A stretch of 64,000 nt of DNA, from assembly GCF_020229735.1 (NCBI RefSeq), contig NZ_CP083458.1, positions 357,179 to 421,178 of the forward strand, written 5' to 3'. The notes under the pieces were generated by a model. The model saw nothing but the letters and a program-made list of their open reading frames with translations, was not told where the DNA came from and did not search any database. Shown piece by piece: positions 53,923-64,000 of this stretch. The position numbers and the translations under genes were made by a program. The stretch is from Deinococcus taeanensis (GTDB taxonomy: Bacteria > Deinococcota > Deinococci > Deinococcales > Deinococcaceae). Each line of letters begins with the position of its first letter. The stretch's first letter is position 1.

Positions 53923-55318
53923 GAAGGGTCCTTTCAGCGGGGGAGGTCAGGCGCGGGGTGAGGGCCAGGCGCTGCGCCTCACGGGGGAAGTACGCGGGAG
54001 CCGCGGCGCTCAGCACGAGGTGATCGAGCAGGGCCGCCTCGGGCGCGTCATCCGGGCGAAGGGTGCGGCGCAGCGTCAGGTACGCCGCGCGGTCCAGGCG
54101 GTCACCACCGGCCAGAGGTGCCTGCACGCGCACCCACTGCCACAGCAGGGCCCGGGCAAGTTCTGCCGTGGCGGTGTCCTCGATTCGGCCGGCGCGCGTC
54201 ACCACGCCGCGGCCCGCGAACCACGCCTGAAACACGTCGAGCGCCAGGGCCGCCGTGTCCGCCACCTCGCGGGGGTCCAGGGGTCCGGGGTCCGGCAGGT
54301 TCAGCAGTCGCTGCGGGGTGACCGGCGCCGCGCCGGGCGAGCCAGGACCCCCCTGGGCGAGGCCTGCCCGCACGGCGTCCAGCAGGTCCGGCCGGCCGGC
54401 CCAGGCGCCTGCGAACCCCTGCGCGGCCTCCCGGCGTTTGTCGGCCCGCACGGCGTCCAGCGCCGCCTGTGGCGCCGCGGGGTCCGGCGCCACGGCGGCC
54501 GTTCCACCCACCGCCTGCGCTCCACGCGCGCGGCAGACCTGCACCAGCGCCTGGGCGTAGGCCTGCATGGCGTCCACGTCCATGCCCAGCGCCGACCGGG
54601 GTGGAATGGGCGCCGCGCGGCCCGCGCCGGTCGACTTCACGAGACTGAACACGTAATCCCAGCGTCCGGCGTTCAGCCCGAACGCCCACCGGCGCAGGTC
54701 AAACAGCAGCTCGTCGGCGACCAGCAGGCCGGGCAGGGTCTCGATCTGCAGGCACACCCGCAGCGAGCCGCCGGGCAGGCCCAGGTGCGTTTCGGCCGCG
54801 CTCAGGGCGGCCGCCCAGGCGCGCGCCTGGGCGCGGGTTTCCAGTTTCGGAAGGTACAGGTGCGGCACCCGGCCGGGCCGCGCGGTCAGAAGCGCCGCGA
54901 GATCACACAGGGCGGCGCGGGCCGGCTGGCCCCCCTGGGTCACGGCGGGTTCCAGGGCGTACAGGGCGCGTGGGCGTGCCAGCAGCGGCACCGCGGCGTT
55001 CAGCACCTCCGGCAGCGCGCCGTACGCCGCCTGCAGGTTGGCCGGCGTGGGAGCAAAGGTGTCGTCGAAGTCGATCACCACGGCGTCCGCGCCGCAGCGC
55101 AGGGCGGCGCGCAGCGCGGGGAGGTCGCTGGCTTCCACGATCAGTTCTGCCCGGCCGGGCTTCAGGTCCGGCGGCACGGACGCGGCGTGGTAGGCGGGCA
55201 GCGCCGCGATGGGTGAGGACGCCAGCCCCTGCGGCGCTGCCCGGTCCAGGGCCGCCCAGTGGGGCGCCAGCGCCTCATGCAGGGCCCACGCCAGGGGCCG
55301 GGCGGACGGGGGCAGCAC
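53906..55318 (-). CDS. Divergent malate synthase-like protein
   Basis: A 470-residue second malate-synthase-fold protein, clearly different from the 520-aa enzyme upstream. Shared features: a metal-site segment AVVIDFDD, the RPR glyoxylate-binding segment (LARPRALYALEP), VPHLYLPKLETRAQARAWAAAL, IETLPGLLVADELLFDLR, LNAGRWDYVFSLVK, and the C-terminal IEDTATAELARALLWQW with the catalytic Asp equivalent. Catalytic residues therefore look kept, although the middle is shortened. GTG start with a weak ribosome site. In an allantoin operon it probably condenses glyoxylate with acetyl-CoA; a related acyl-CoA or oxo acid is possible. Confidence 0.8.
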   Translation of the reverse strand: MLPPSARPLAWALHEALAPHWAALDRAAPQGLASSPIAALPAYHAASVPPDLKPGRAELIVEASDLPALRAALRCGADAVVIDFDDTFAPTPANLQAAYGALPEVLNAAVPLLARPRALYALEPAVTQGGQPARAALCDLAALLTARPGRVPHLYLPKLETRAQARAWAAALSAAETHLGLPGGSLRVCLQIETLPGLLVADELLFDLRRWAFGLNAGRWDYVFSLVKSTGAGRAAPIPPRSALGMDVDAMQAYAQALVQVCRARGAQAVGGTAAVAPDPAAPQAALDAVRADKRREAAQGFAGAWAGRPDLLDAVRAGLAQGGPGSPGAAPVTPQRLLNLPDPGPLDPREVADTAALALDVFQAWFAGRGVVTRAGRIEDTATAELARALLWQWVRVQAPLAGGDRLDRAAYLTLRRTLRPDDAPEAALLDHLVLSAAAPAYFPREAQRLALTPRLTSPAERTLHDPES

Positions 55319-55435
55319 CGTCAGGGCCGCCCCCAGCGCCGGTCGGCGGGCCGGAAATGGGGGGTTATTCCGCCCTGTGCGGGCGGCGCCATTCGGTGCG
55401 AGGTCATGCCCGGCAGCATAGGACGTGCGGGGGGC

Positions 55436-56260
55436 TCAGGGCGCGCCCGCAGGCCCCAGCCGGGCGGAAATGCGCTGCGCGGCCGCCTGGGCCGCGGTCA
55501 GGAAACGCGGCACGTCGCCAGGCGTGAAGCGCGAGGTGGGGGCCGAGACGCTCAGCGCGGCCGCCACCAGACCGTCCGCGCCGCGGACCGGCACGGCGAC
55601 GCAGCGCACCCCGAGTTCCCGCTCCTGATCATCAAGCGCGAAACCTTCGTCCCGCACGCGGCGCACGGCGGCGAGCACGGCCTCCGGGGTGGTGAGGGTG
55701 TGTGGCGTGAACGGCGTGAGGGCCGCGGCACTCAGCACGGCGTGAAGTTCATCGTCCGGCCGGGTTCCCAGCAGAACCTTCCCCACGCCCGAGGCGTGCA
55801 GGGGCGCACTGGCGCCGGGCTGCGTGAACATCCGGACGAGCTGCGGGCCCTCCACCTGGTGCACGTACGCGGCTTCCAGGCCTGCGCCGTGTGGGCGCAG
55901 GACCGCGAGGTTCGCACTTTCGCCGAGCTCGGCGACCAGGGCCCGCATGGCGGGCGCCGCGGCCGTGACGAGCGCCTGCGCCGCGTTGAACGCCGCGCCC
56001 ACCTGAAAGGCCCGCAGGCCCACCCGGAACAGGCCGGAGCCCTCATCCCAGTCCACGAAGCCCTGCTGCCGCAACGTCTCGAGCAGCCGGGAGGTGGTGC
56101 TGGCCGACAGGCCCGCGGCGCGCGCCACCTGTGACAGCGGCGCCTCCTGAAGCGTCGCCAGGGCCCACAGGACGCTCAGGCCGCGCTCGAGCGTGCGCAC
56201 GCCGCCGGGCGCGTCCGCGCCGCGTGGCCGGCCCCCCCGGCCGCCGGGTTCGCCACTCAC
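55436..56260 (-). CDS. IclR-family transcriptional regulator
   Basis: A 274-residue IclR-type regulator. After ~18 Gly/Arg-rich residues comes the winged HTH (TLERGLSVLWALATLQEAPLSQVARAAGLSASTTSRLLETLRQQGFV), then the effector domain (YVHQVEGPQLVRMF, PLHASGVGKVLLG, VRDEGFALDDQERELGVRCVAVPVRG, AALSVSAPTSRF). The effector is probably glyoxylate or allantoin-derived, as for IclR and AllR. GTG start, two bases after the malate synthase stop, so it is cotranscribed and likely autoregulated through the inverted repeat upstream of malate synthase. Confidence 0.92.
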   Translation of the reverse strand: MSGEPGGRGGRPRGADAPGGVRTLERGLSVLWALATLQEAPLSQVARAAGLSASTTSRLLETLRQQGFVDWDEGSGLFRVGLRAFQVGAAFNAAQALVTAAAPAMRALVAELGESANLAVLRPHGAGLEAAYVHQVEGPQLVRMFTQPGASAPLHASGVGKVLLGTRPDDELHAVLSAAALTPFTPHTLTTPEAVLAAVRRVRDEGFALDDQERELGVRCVAVPVRGADGLVAAALSVSAPTSRFTPGDVPRFLTAAQAAAQRISARLGPAGAP

Positions 56261-56262
56261 GG

Positions 56263-57825
<1,563 letters not shown>

Positions 57826-57850
57826 GCGGGGCTCCTGGGCACAGAGAGGT

Positions 57851-57887
57851 TTTTCGTAGAGTGAACTTGAATTTCACTGTACGAAAA
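57851..57887. promoter_or_regulatory. 37-bp inverted repeat, probable IclR operator
   Basis: TTTTCGTAGAGTGAA, 7-base centre CTTGAAT, then TTCACTGTACGAAAA: 15-bp arms with one mismatch. It lies 25 bases upstream of the malate synthase start in an otherwise GC-rich region. Length and symmetry suit an IclR-family dimer-of-dimers site. No clear -35/-10 pair was identified around it. Confidence 0.75.
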
Positions 57888-58021
57888 TCTGATCCGGGCC
57901 GCCAGCCCCGCCGGCGTTCCTGCGTGGGAGACACGCCGGCGCTGAAACCGGACCTGCGGCGGTCTGGTTCCGTGTGGGGGTGCGGCCCCCTCTGGCCCGG
58001 TCCGGGCCGCGCCCCGCTGTG

Positions 58022-59263
58022 TCACGGCCCGACGAGCACCACCCTCAGGTCGTTCAGGTTCTGCCCGGTCGGCCCGGTCACGAGCAGGTCGCCCAGCGCC
58101 GCGAAGAAGGGCGCGGAATCATTGTGATTCAGTGCCGCCGGTGCGCTCAGGCCCAGCGCCCGGGCGCGCGCCAGTGTGCCGGGGGAGAGGAGGGCGCCGG
58201 CCGCGCCGGCCGTGCCGTCCGCACCGTCCGAACCGGCCGACAGGGCGTGCACGCCCGCGCCGTCCCCGAGCGCCAGGGCGAGGGCCAGCGCGAATTCCGT
58301 GTTGCGGCCCCCCCGGCCTGCGCCGCGGACCGTCACGGTCGCCTCTCCGCCGGAGAGAAGCGCCACCGGGGCGGCGCAGGGCGTGCCGTGGGCCTGCACG
58401 GAACGCACCAGCGCCGCGTGGAAGGCGGCGAGTTCACGGGCCTCCCCCGTGAACGTGTCCCCCAGGATGACTGGCCTGACGCCCTGGGCGTCCAGGAAGG
58501 CGGCGGCGGCCCGCAGCAGGTGCCGGTTGCCGCCCACCACGGTCGTGACCACGTGGGGCAGGGCGGCCGGAGTCTCGGGGTGCGCCCCGGCGGCGCCCGC
58601 CTGAAAGTAAGCGCGGGCTTCGGGGGCCGGCACGCCGAAACGGTCCAGGACAGCCAGGGCGTCGCTGAAGGTGGTCGGGTCGGGCACGGTGGGGCCGCTG
58701 GCGATCACGGCCGGATCGTCCCCGACCACGTCACTGAGCAGCAGGGTCTGCACGTGGGCGCGCGTGGCCTGCGCGAGTTGCCCGCCCTTGACGGCCGAGA
58801 GGTGACGCCGCACGGTGTTCAGCGCGTGTATGTCCGCCCCGGCGCGCATCAACGCGGCGGCCAGCGCCGCCTTCTGCGGGCGGGTCACGCCGTGGGGGGC
58901 GCTCATCAGGGCTGAGCCTCCGCCGGAAATCAGAACCAGCAGGGTGTCGGATTCGCGCAGGGTTCCCACGCGCGCCAGGGCGCTCAGCGCGGCGTGCTCG
59001 CTGTGCTCGTCCGGGTGCGGGTGGCCCGCTTCATGGACGTCCACGGTGTCCGGCCAGGGTCCGCCGGCCGCGCCGCGCGGCACGATCAGCTGGGCCGGCG
59101 TGTCCGGGTACCGGTCCAGCGCGGCGCTCAGCATGCTGGCGCCGGCCTTCCCGACACTGAGGATCAGGGCGGGGCGCGGTCCGTTCAGGTGCGGCGCCAC
59201 GAGCGTGCCGGGCCGGGTGGCGGTCAGGGCGGCGTGAAAGGTGGCGCTCAGCAGCTCGCGCAT
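58022..59263 (-). CDS. Glycerate 2-kinase (GckA/MOFRL family)
   Basis: Phosphorylates D-glycerate to 2-phosphoglycerate. The 413-residue protein has [69 protein letters not shown] and the MOFRL-domain signature [14 protein letters not shown] with [15 protein letters not shown]. These match the class used in glyoxylate/glycerate and serine pathways. ATG start, four bases after the DeoR regulator stop, so the two are cotranscribed. It fits with glyoxylate-producing genes nearby and with the fructose operon on the other side. Confidence 0.92.
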   Translation of the reverse strand: MRELLSATFHAALTATRPGTLVAPHLNGPRPALILSVGKAGASMLSAALDRYPDTPAQLIVPRGAAGGPWPDTVDVHEAGHPHPDEHSEHAALSALARVGTLRESDTLLVLISGGGSALMSAPHGVTRPQKAALAAALMRAGADIHALNTVRRHLSAVKGGQLAQATRAHVQTLLLSDVVGDDPAVIASGPTVPDPTTFSDALAVLDRFGVPAPEARAYFQAGAAGAHPETPAALPHVVTTVVGGNRHLLRAAAAFLDAQGVRPVILGDTFTGEARELAAFHAALVRSVQAHGTPCAAPVALLSGGEATVTVRGAGRGGRNTEFALALALALGDGAGVHALSAGSDGADGTAGAAGALLSPGTLARARALGLSAPAALNHNDSAPFFAALGDLLVTGPTGQNLNDLRVVLVGP

Positions 59264-59267
59264 GGGG

Positions 59268-60038
59268 TCAGGGGACGCTGGTGTGCACCCGCACGCCGTC
59301 CGCTTCGAAGGTGGCGCGCGCGGCGGGGGTGGCGTGGTCCGTGACCCAGTCCTGCACCTGGTTCAGGGTGGCGAAGGTGGCGAAGCCCGTGGGGCCCCAC
59401 TTGCTGTGGTCGGCAATCAGGACATTGCGGGTGGACTGGGTCATGATCACGGTCTTCTGCTGCGCCTCGATCAGGTTGCTGTTGGTAAGGCCGCGGGTCG
59501 GGTCGATGCTGGTGCAGCCGACGAGAAACACGTCGTAGCGGTAGCGGCGCACCGCGTCGAGCGCGTCGGGGCCGGTGAGGCTGAAGGTCGAGCCGTACAG
59601 CTCGCCGCCCACGACGTACAGGGGGCATTCGCCGTTGAGTTCGTAGGCGACGTCAATGCCGTGCGTCACGACGCGCAGGGTGCGGGTGAGCTGCGGGGTG
59701 CGTTTCATGGCCTGGGCCACGGCCAGGGCGGTGGTGCCGGCGTCCAGGTAGACGGTCTGGCCGGGGCGCAGCAGGCTCAGGGCGGTCTGGGCCAGCAGGG
59801 TTTTGGCGTCCTGATGAAGCTGCTGGCGGTCGGCGTACTGCTGGTCCTGGCTGGCCAGGGCGGCGCCGCCGTGGAGTTTACGGATCAGGCCGCGGCTGGC
59901 GAGGACGTCGAGGTCGCGGCGGGTGGTGGCGCCGCTGACCCCGAGCTGTTCGGTGAGGGCGGTGGTGCGCAGGCGTCCGTGGCGAGCGAGCAGGTCAAGG
60001 ATGCGCTGGAGGCGGTCCTCCGCAAGCGGGGCATTCAT
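59268..60038 (-). CDS. DeoR-family transcriptional regulator
   Basis: A 256-residue DeoR repressor. The HTH is [51 protein letters not shown] (seen as [17 protein letters not shown]). The effector domain has [43 protein letters not shown] and the sugar-phosphate-binding ISE-like stretch. It faces the fructose PTS operon and probably represses it, with fructose-1-phosphate or a related phosphate as inducer. It also heads the glycerate kinase gene. Confidence 0.9.
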   Translation of the reverse strand: MNAPLAEDRLQRILDLLARHGRLRTTALTEQLGVSGATTRRDLDVLASRGLIRKLHGGAALASQDQQYADRQQLHQDAKTLLAQTALSLLRPGQTVYLDAGTTALAVAQAMKRTPQLTRTLRVVTHGIDVAYELNGECPLYVVGGELYGSTFSLTGPDALDAVRRYRYDVFLVGCTSIDPTRGLTNSNLIEAQQKTVIMTQSTRNVLIADHSKWGPTGFATFATLNQVQDWVTDHATPAARATFEADGVRVHTSVP

Positions 60039-60150
60039 CTCTGCTCATGGTAGCGCAGCCCGGCGTGCGGGGGGCCAGTCTGGAAAAGACTCGTGCTGGT
60101 GGGCGCCGGGTGGAATTTTCTTCATGAGTCGACAAGCGTGATGCCCCCCC

Positions 60151-60180
60151 TTGTCGGGAGATGCTTCGCACAGGTATGAT
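60151..60180 (+). promoter_or_regulatory. Promoter of the fructose PTS operon
   Basis: TTGTCG, 18 bases, TATGAT (5 of 6 in the -10). An inverted repeat CGACAAG / CTTGTCG (60130-60156) overlaps the -35. Confidence 0.75.
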
Positions 60181-60202
60181 CTAAATTGCTCAAAACTGAT
60201 CA

Positions 60203-60219
60203 CGATTCGTCAGGAATCG
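60203..60219. promoter_or_regulatory. Candidate operator downstream of the fru promoter
   Basis: CGATTC, 5 bases, GAATCG: perfect 6-bp arms about 20 bases past the expected transcription start, a good position for repression by the divergent DeoR protein. Confidence 0.45.
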
Positions 60220-60262
60220 GCACGGACGCGGGTGACGACGGCCCGCTCCCCCAAGGAGGGCT

Positions 60263-62764
60263 ATGATCAATCTTCCCCGCGCACTGATCCGACTGGGCGC
60301 CCACGCCACCAGCAAGGACGACGCCATCACCCAGGTGGCGGCCCTGCTCGCCGACGCCGGATACACCGACCCCACGTACCTGCGCGGCATGCGCGAGCGC
60401 GAAACCCAGGCGAACACCTACCTGGGCAGCGGCATCGCCATTCCGCACGGCACCCCCGACACCCGCCACCTGATCCGCCGCACCGGCATCGCCGTGCTTC
60501 AGGTGCCGCAGGGCGTCCCGTGGGGCGAGGGCGGCGAGCACGTCCGGCTGGTCGTCGGCATCGCCGCCGCCAGCGACGAACACCTCGACATCCTCCGCCG
60601 CCTTACCCGCGTCCTGGCGGACGACGCCCTGGTCGAGCGGCTGTCCGTCACCACCGACCCCGCCGACCTCCAGACGGCCCTGACCGGCCAGACCACCCCC
60701 GCCGGCGAGGCGCCCCTGGCCCCCAGCACCCCGGAACTGCCGTACAGCGCGCAGGTCACGCTGCCCAACCCCCTGGGCATGCACGCCCGGCCGGGCACCA
60801 TGCTCGCCACTCTCGTGCGCCGCCTCGGCGCACGCGTGCGCCTCGAACACCAGGGCCAGAGCGCCGACGCCCTGCGCCTGATGGAACTCCTGAGCCTGGG
60901 CCTGCGCCAGGGCAGCGTCCTGACCGTTCATGCCGACCGTGAGGCCGCCCTGACCGCCGTGACCGACGCCATCCGCACCGGCCTGGGCGACGACCTCAGC
61001 GCCCCCGCCCACGCCGCCCCCGCCCGCCGCGCGCCCGAGTGGCGGCCCGCCGGCGCCACCATCGAGGGCGTGCCCGCCAGCGACGGCCTGGTCATCGGTG
61101 AAACCCGCCTGTACTGCCCCACCGACCTGCACGTCACTGACCTGCCCGGCGAAGCGGCCGCGCAGGCCGACGCCCTGGATCACGCCCTGAATGCTGCGGC
61201 CGCCGACCTGCGCCGCCTGACTGAAGAGCAGCGCGCCGCCGGCCACGCCGACCGCGCGGCCATCTTCAGCGCGCACCTCGAACTCCTGAACGACGAAGGT
61301 GCCGTTCAGGACGCCGTGAGCCGCATCCTTGACGGGCACGGCGCCGCGTGGGCGTACCAGCAGGCCGTCGACACCCGCATCGCTCAGCTGCAGAAACTCG
61401 ACGACCCCACCCTGGCGGCCCGCGCCGCCGACCTGAGTGACGTGCAGCGCCGCGTGCTGCGCCACCTGCTCGGCCTGCCGGAAGACACCCTGGACGCCAG
61501 CCGCCCCGCCATCCTGCTCGCGCCCGACCTGACCCCCAGCGACACCGCCCGCTTCAGTGAGGGCGCCCTGCTGGGCTTCGTAACCGCGCAGGGCGGCCCC
61601 ACCAGCCACACCGCGATCATCGCGCGCGGCCTGGGGCTCCCGGCCGTCGTTGCCGCCGGCAGCGGCGTGCTGGACGTTCCCGACGGCACGCCCGCCATTC
61701 TCGACGGGCAGGCCGGCGCCCTGTACCTCAATCCTTCCCCTGCTGATCTGGACGCCGCCCGCGCCCGGCAGATCGCCCTGAAAGCCGAGCAGGACCGCGC
61801 CCGGGCCGAGCGCCACCGCCCCGGCGCCACCCGCGACGGCACCCGTGTGGAGGTCGCCGCGAACATCAACCGCGCCGCAGCGGCGCCCGCTGCGCTCGAC
61901 GCCGGCGCGGAGGGCGTGGGTCTCATGCGTACCGAATTCCTGTTCCTGGAGCGCGACAGCGTGCCCAGCGAGGACGACCAGGAACGCGAGTACCGCGCCA
62001 TGGCCCAGGCGCTCGGTGAGCGCACCCTGATCATCCGCACGCTCGACATCGGCGGAGACAAGGACGTGCCGTACCTGGGCCTGGAACGCGAGGACAACTC
62101 CTTCCTGGGGCTGCGCGGCATTCGCCTGTGCTTTGAACGCCCGGACCTCTTCCTGCCGCAGCTGCGCGCCATTGCCCGGGTCGCGAAGGACCACCCCAAC
62201 GTGCATGTGATGTTCCCCATGATCAGCACCCTGGAGGACTTCCGCCGGGCGCGCGCCATGCTCGACGACGTGCGCGCCGAGCTGGGCGCGCCGCGCATTC
62301 CGCTGGGCGTGATGATCGAGGTGCCCTCCGCGGCGCTGCTGGCCCGCCAGCTCGCCCCGGAAGTGGACTTCTTCTCGGTCGGCACCAACGACCTGACGCA
62401 GTACACCCTCGCCATGGACCGCCTGCACCCGCAGCTCGCCCGGCAGACGGACGCCATGCACCCGGCCGTGCTGCAGCTCGTGAAACTCACCGTGGACGCC
62501 GCCGAAGCGCACGGGCGCTGGGTGGGCGTGTGCGGCGGCGCCGCCGGAGACGACGTCGGCGCCCTGATCCTGACGGGCCTGGGCGTGCGGGAACTGTCCG
62601 TAAGCGCCCCGCAGGTGCCGGGCGTGAAGGCCGCGCTGCGCCAGCATGACCTGAGCGTCCTGCGCGCCCTGGCCGAGCAGGCCCTCGCGCAGCCGGACGC
62701 CGAAGCGGTCCGCGCCCTGGCCCGCGCCCTGAACGCCCCGCAGACCCACGGAGCGCGCCCGTGA
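60263..62764 (+). CDS. fruB: Fructose PTS fusion EIIA-HPr-enzyme I
   Basis: An 833-residue fusion carrying the soluble phosphotransfer steps for fructose uptake. EIIA(Fru) covers ~1-145, with phospho-His62 in GIAIPHGTP. HPr covers ~160-245, with His174 in LGMHARPG. Enzyme I covers ~260-830, with His449 in [10 protein letters not shown], and later [28 protein letters not shown] and the C-terminal [10 protein letters not shown] with the active Cys. Phosphate passes from PEP through EI, HPr and EIIA to the EIIBC encoded two genes on. AAGGAGG precedes the ATG. Because EI and HPr are built in, the system may not need free general PTS proteins. Confidence 0.95.
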   Translation: MINLPRALIRLGAHATSKDDAITQVAALLADAGYTDPTYLRGMRERETQANTYLGSGIAIPHGTPDTRHLIRRTGIAVLQVPQGVPWGEGGEHVRLVVGIAAASDEHLDILRRLTRVLADDALVERLSVTTDPADLQTALTGQTTPAGEAPLAPSTPELPYSAQVTLPNPLGMHARPGTMLATLVRRLGARVRLEHQGQSADALRLMELLSLGLRQGSVLTVHADREAALTAVTDAIRTGLGDDLSAPAHAAPARRAPEWRPAGATIEGVPASDGLVIGETRLYCPTDLHVTDLPGEAAAQADALDHALNAAAADLRRLTEEQRAAGHADRAAIFSAHLELLNDEGAVQDAVSRILDGHGAAWAYQQAVDTRIAQLQKLDDPTLAARAADLSDVQRRVLRHLLGLPEDTLDASRPAILLAPDLTPSDTARFSEGALLGFVTAQGGPTSHTAIIARGLGLPAVVAAGSGVLDVPDGTPAILDGQAGALYLNPSPADLDAARARQIALKAEQDRARAERHRPGATRDGTRVEVAANINRAAAAPAALDAGAEGVGLMRTEFLFLERDSVPSEDDQEREYRAMAQALGERTLIIRTLDIGGDKDVPYLGLEREDNSFLGLRGIRLCFERPDLFLPQLRAIARVAKDHPNVHVMFPMISTLEDFRRARAMLDDVRAELGAPRIPLGVMIEVPSAALLARQLAPEVDFFSVGTNDLTQYTLAMDRLHPQLARQTDAMHPAVLQLVKLTVDAAEAHGRWVGVCGGAAGDDVGALILTGLGVRELSVSAPQVPGVKAALRQHDLSVLRALAEQALAQPDAEAVRALARALNAPQTHGARP

Positions 62765-63723
62765 CCACCGCGCCGCGCGTGGTGACCGTCACCCTGAACC
62801 CGGCGCTGGACCTGACCGTGCAGGCCGCCCGCTGGCAGCGCGGCGAGGTCAACGCGGCGCGCGCCGCGCAGCAGGACGCAGGCGGCAAGGGCGTGAACGT
62901 GGCGTCCTTCCTGGCCGACTGGGGGGTCAGCGTCACCGTCACCGGCCTGCTGGGCCGCGACAACGCCTCCCCCTTCGAGGCCCTGTTCCGCACCAAGGGC
63001 GTGACGGACGCGTTCGTGCGCGTTCCGGGCGCCACCCGCGTGGGCCTGAAGATCGTGGACCCTGAGCAGGGCGACACCACCGACCTGAACCTCCCCGGCC
63101 TGACCGTCAGCGACCGCGCCCTGACCGACCTGCACGCCACCCTGCACGCGCAGACGGCCGCGGCCGAGGTGGTCGTCATGGCCGGCAGTCTCCCGCCGGG
63201 CGTGCCCGCCGGTTTCTACGCACAGGAAGTCGCCCGGCTGCGCGCCCAGGGCCGCTTCGTGGCGCTGGACACCAGCGGCGACGCGCTGCGTGAGGCGCTC
63301 ACGGCCTCCACGCTGCCGGACCTGATCAAACCGAATATTCACGAACTGGAAACGGCCCTCGGGCAGCCCCTGCCCAGCGACGACGCCGTCCTGCAGGCCG
63401 CCCGTGAGCTGATCCGGCGCGGCGCGCGGCTGGTGGCCGTGTCGCAGGGGGAACGCGGCGCCCTGCTCGTTACCGCTGCAGACGCCGTGTTCGCCCGGCC
63501 GCCCCGCGTGACGGTCCAGAGCACCGTCGGCGCCGGCGACGCCATGGTCGCCGGACTGATCAGCGCCCACCTTGACGGCCTGGACCTGCCGCACACTGCC
63601 CGCCGCGCCACGGCCTTCAGCGCCGGGAGCATCACCCGCCTGGGCGCCCACCTGCCCTCCCGCCCCGACCTTGACACGCTGGCCGCCCAGGTCACCGTGC
63701 TGGCCGCCGCCCCCACCCTCTGA
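62761..63723 (+). CDS. fruK: 1-Phosphofructokinase
   Basis: Phosphorylates fructose-1-phosphate to fructose-1,6-bisphosphate. A 320-residue PfkB-family kinase with [11 protein letters not shown] at the start, [36 protein letters not shown], and [12 protein letters not shown] containing the catalytic Asp. The GTG overlaps the fruB stop (GTGA), indicating coupled translation. Confidence 0.95.
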   Translation: MTTAPRVVTVTLNPALDLTVQAARWQRGEVNAARAAQQDAGGKGVNVASFLADWGVSVTVTGLLGRDNASPFEALFRTKGVTDAFVRVPGATRVGLKIVDPEQGDTTDLNLPGLTVSDRALTDLHATLHAQTAAAEVVVMAGSLPPGVPAGFYAQEVARLRAQGRFVALDTSGDALREALTASTLPDLIKPNIHELETALGQPLPSDDAVLQAARELIRRGARLVAVSQGERGALLVTAADAVFARPPRVTVQSTVGAGDAMVAGLISAHLDGLDLPHTARRATAFSAGSITRLGAHLPSRPDLDTLAAQVTVLAAAPTL

Positions 63724-63749
63724 CTATGTCCCGTCCCCCAGGAGAAGCT

Positions 63750-64000
63750 ATGGCACATATCGTTGCAGTCACGGCCTGCCCCACCGGCATCGCCCACACC
63801 TTCATGGCCGCTGAGGCCCTGCGCCGCGCCGCGGCGCAGGCCGGCCATGACCTTCACGTGGAAACGCAGGGCAGCGTCGGCGCTCAGGACGTCCTGAGCG
63901 CCGCGCAGATCGCGCAGGCTGACCTCGTGATTCTCGCCGCGGACGTCAGTGTCGACGAGGCCCGCTTTGCCGGCAAGACCGTGGTGCACGCCAGCACCGC
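63750..64000 (+). CDS. fruA: Fructose PTS EIIB(C) component (partial)
   Basis: The first 83 residues of the fructose-specific membrane permease; the rest lies outside the window. [24 protein letters not shown] is the EIIB(Fru) start (seen as [16 protein letters not shown]), with the phospho-Cys at residue 10. AGGAGA precedes the ATG, 26 bases after fruK. Confidence 0.93.
   Translation, partial: MAHIVAVTACPTGIAHTFMAAEALRRAAAQAGHDLHVETQGSVGAQDVLSAAQIAQADLVILAADVSVDEARFAGKTVVHAST

Overview
The window reads as a chromosomal segment of a Deinococcus-like bacterium. This is an inference from the high GC content, the many GTG starts, the GC-rich third codon positions (which produce long antisense shadow frames), the cyanophycin gene set, the fused fructose PTS protein and the contractile-injection genes. 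No rRNA, tRNA, CRISPR array or intact insertion sequence was seen.

Left end (1-2.2 kb, minus strand): a methionine ABC importer (metN-metI-metQ, metQ cut by the window edge). Its leader holds a well-formed SAM-I riboswitch between a good promoter and a 13-bp terminator hairpin. Next (2.4-6.9 kb, plus strand): an overlapping cyanophycin operon with cyanophycin synthetase, an isoaspartyl peptidase/asparaginase-type Ntn hydrolase and cyanophycinase. It makes and breaks the Asp-Arg storage polymer.

7.6-29.7 kb: a divergent extracellular contractile injection system (eCIS, Afp/PVC-like). The minus arm encodes sheath, two tube proteins, a small assembly-chaperone-like protein, a 59-aa protein and a 1506-aa proline-rich protein ending in a DUF4157-like HExxH domain. 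The plus arm encodes a DUF4255 cap, gp25, baseplate J, an FHA/tail-protein fusion, a 1613-aa membrane-spanning pseudokinase with an FHA domain and about nine Ig-like repeats, a tube/gp53-like adaptor lacking LysM, a VgrG-like spike, a 63-aa protein and an AAA+ ATPase. No tape measure, PAAR tip or tail fibre is recognisable. This locus holds the most unusual features: the pseudokinase, the shared C-terminal peptide between the 59-aa and 1506-aa proteins, and the FHA fusion.

29.7-30.4 kb is an AT-richer non-coding stretch ending in a strong promoter with palindromic operator-like sites. 30.4-43.9 kb is a complete reductive pyrimidine degradation cluster: PreT/PreA, dihydropyrimidinase, an NMT1-type ABC importer, a carbamoyl-beta-alanine-type amidohydrolase, a PucR-type regulator, a beta-alanine-type aminotransferase and (methyl)malonate-semialdehyde dehydrogenase. 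It takes uracil/thymine to acetyl-/propionyl-CoA and ends in a strong terminator.

44.1-48.6 kb holds single genes: an orphan amino-acid-binding protein, ornithine aminotransferase and a GH42 beta-galactosidase. 48.8-57.8 kb (minus) is an allantoin/glyoxylate operon: malate synthase, IclR regulator, a second divergent malate synthase, allantoate amidohydrolase, allantoinase, ureidoglycine aminohydrolase and malic enzyme, preceded by a 37-bp operator-like inverted repeat. It routes purine-derived glyoxylate to malate and pyruvate. 58-64 kb holds glycerate 2-kinase and a DeoR regulator, divergent from a fructose PTS operon (EIIA-HPr-EI fusion, 1-phosphofructokinase, EIIBC cut by the window edge).
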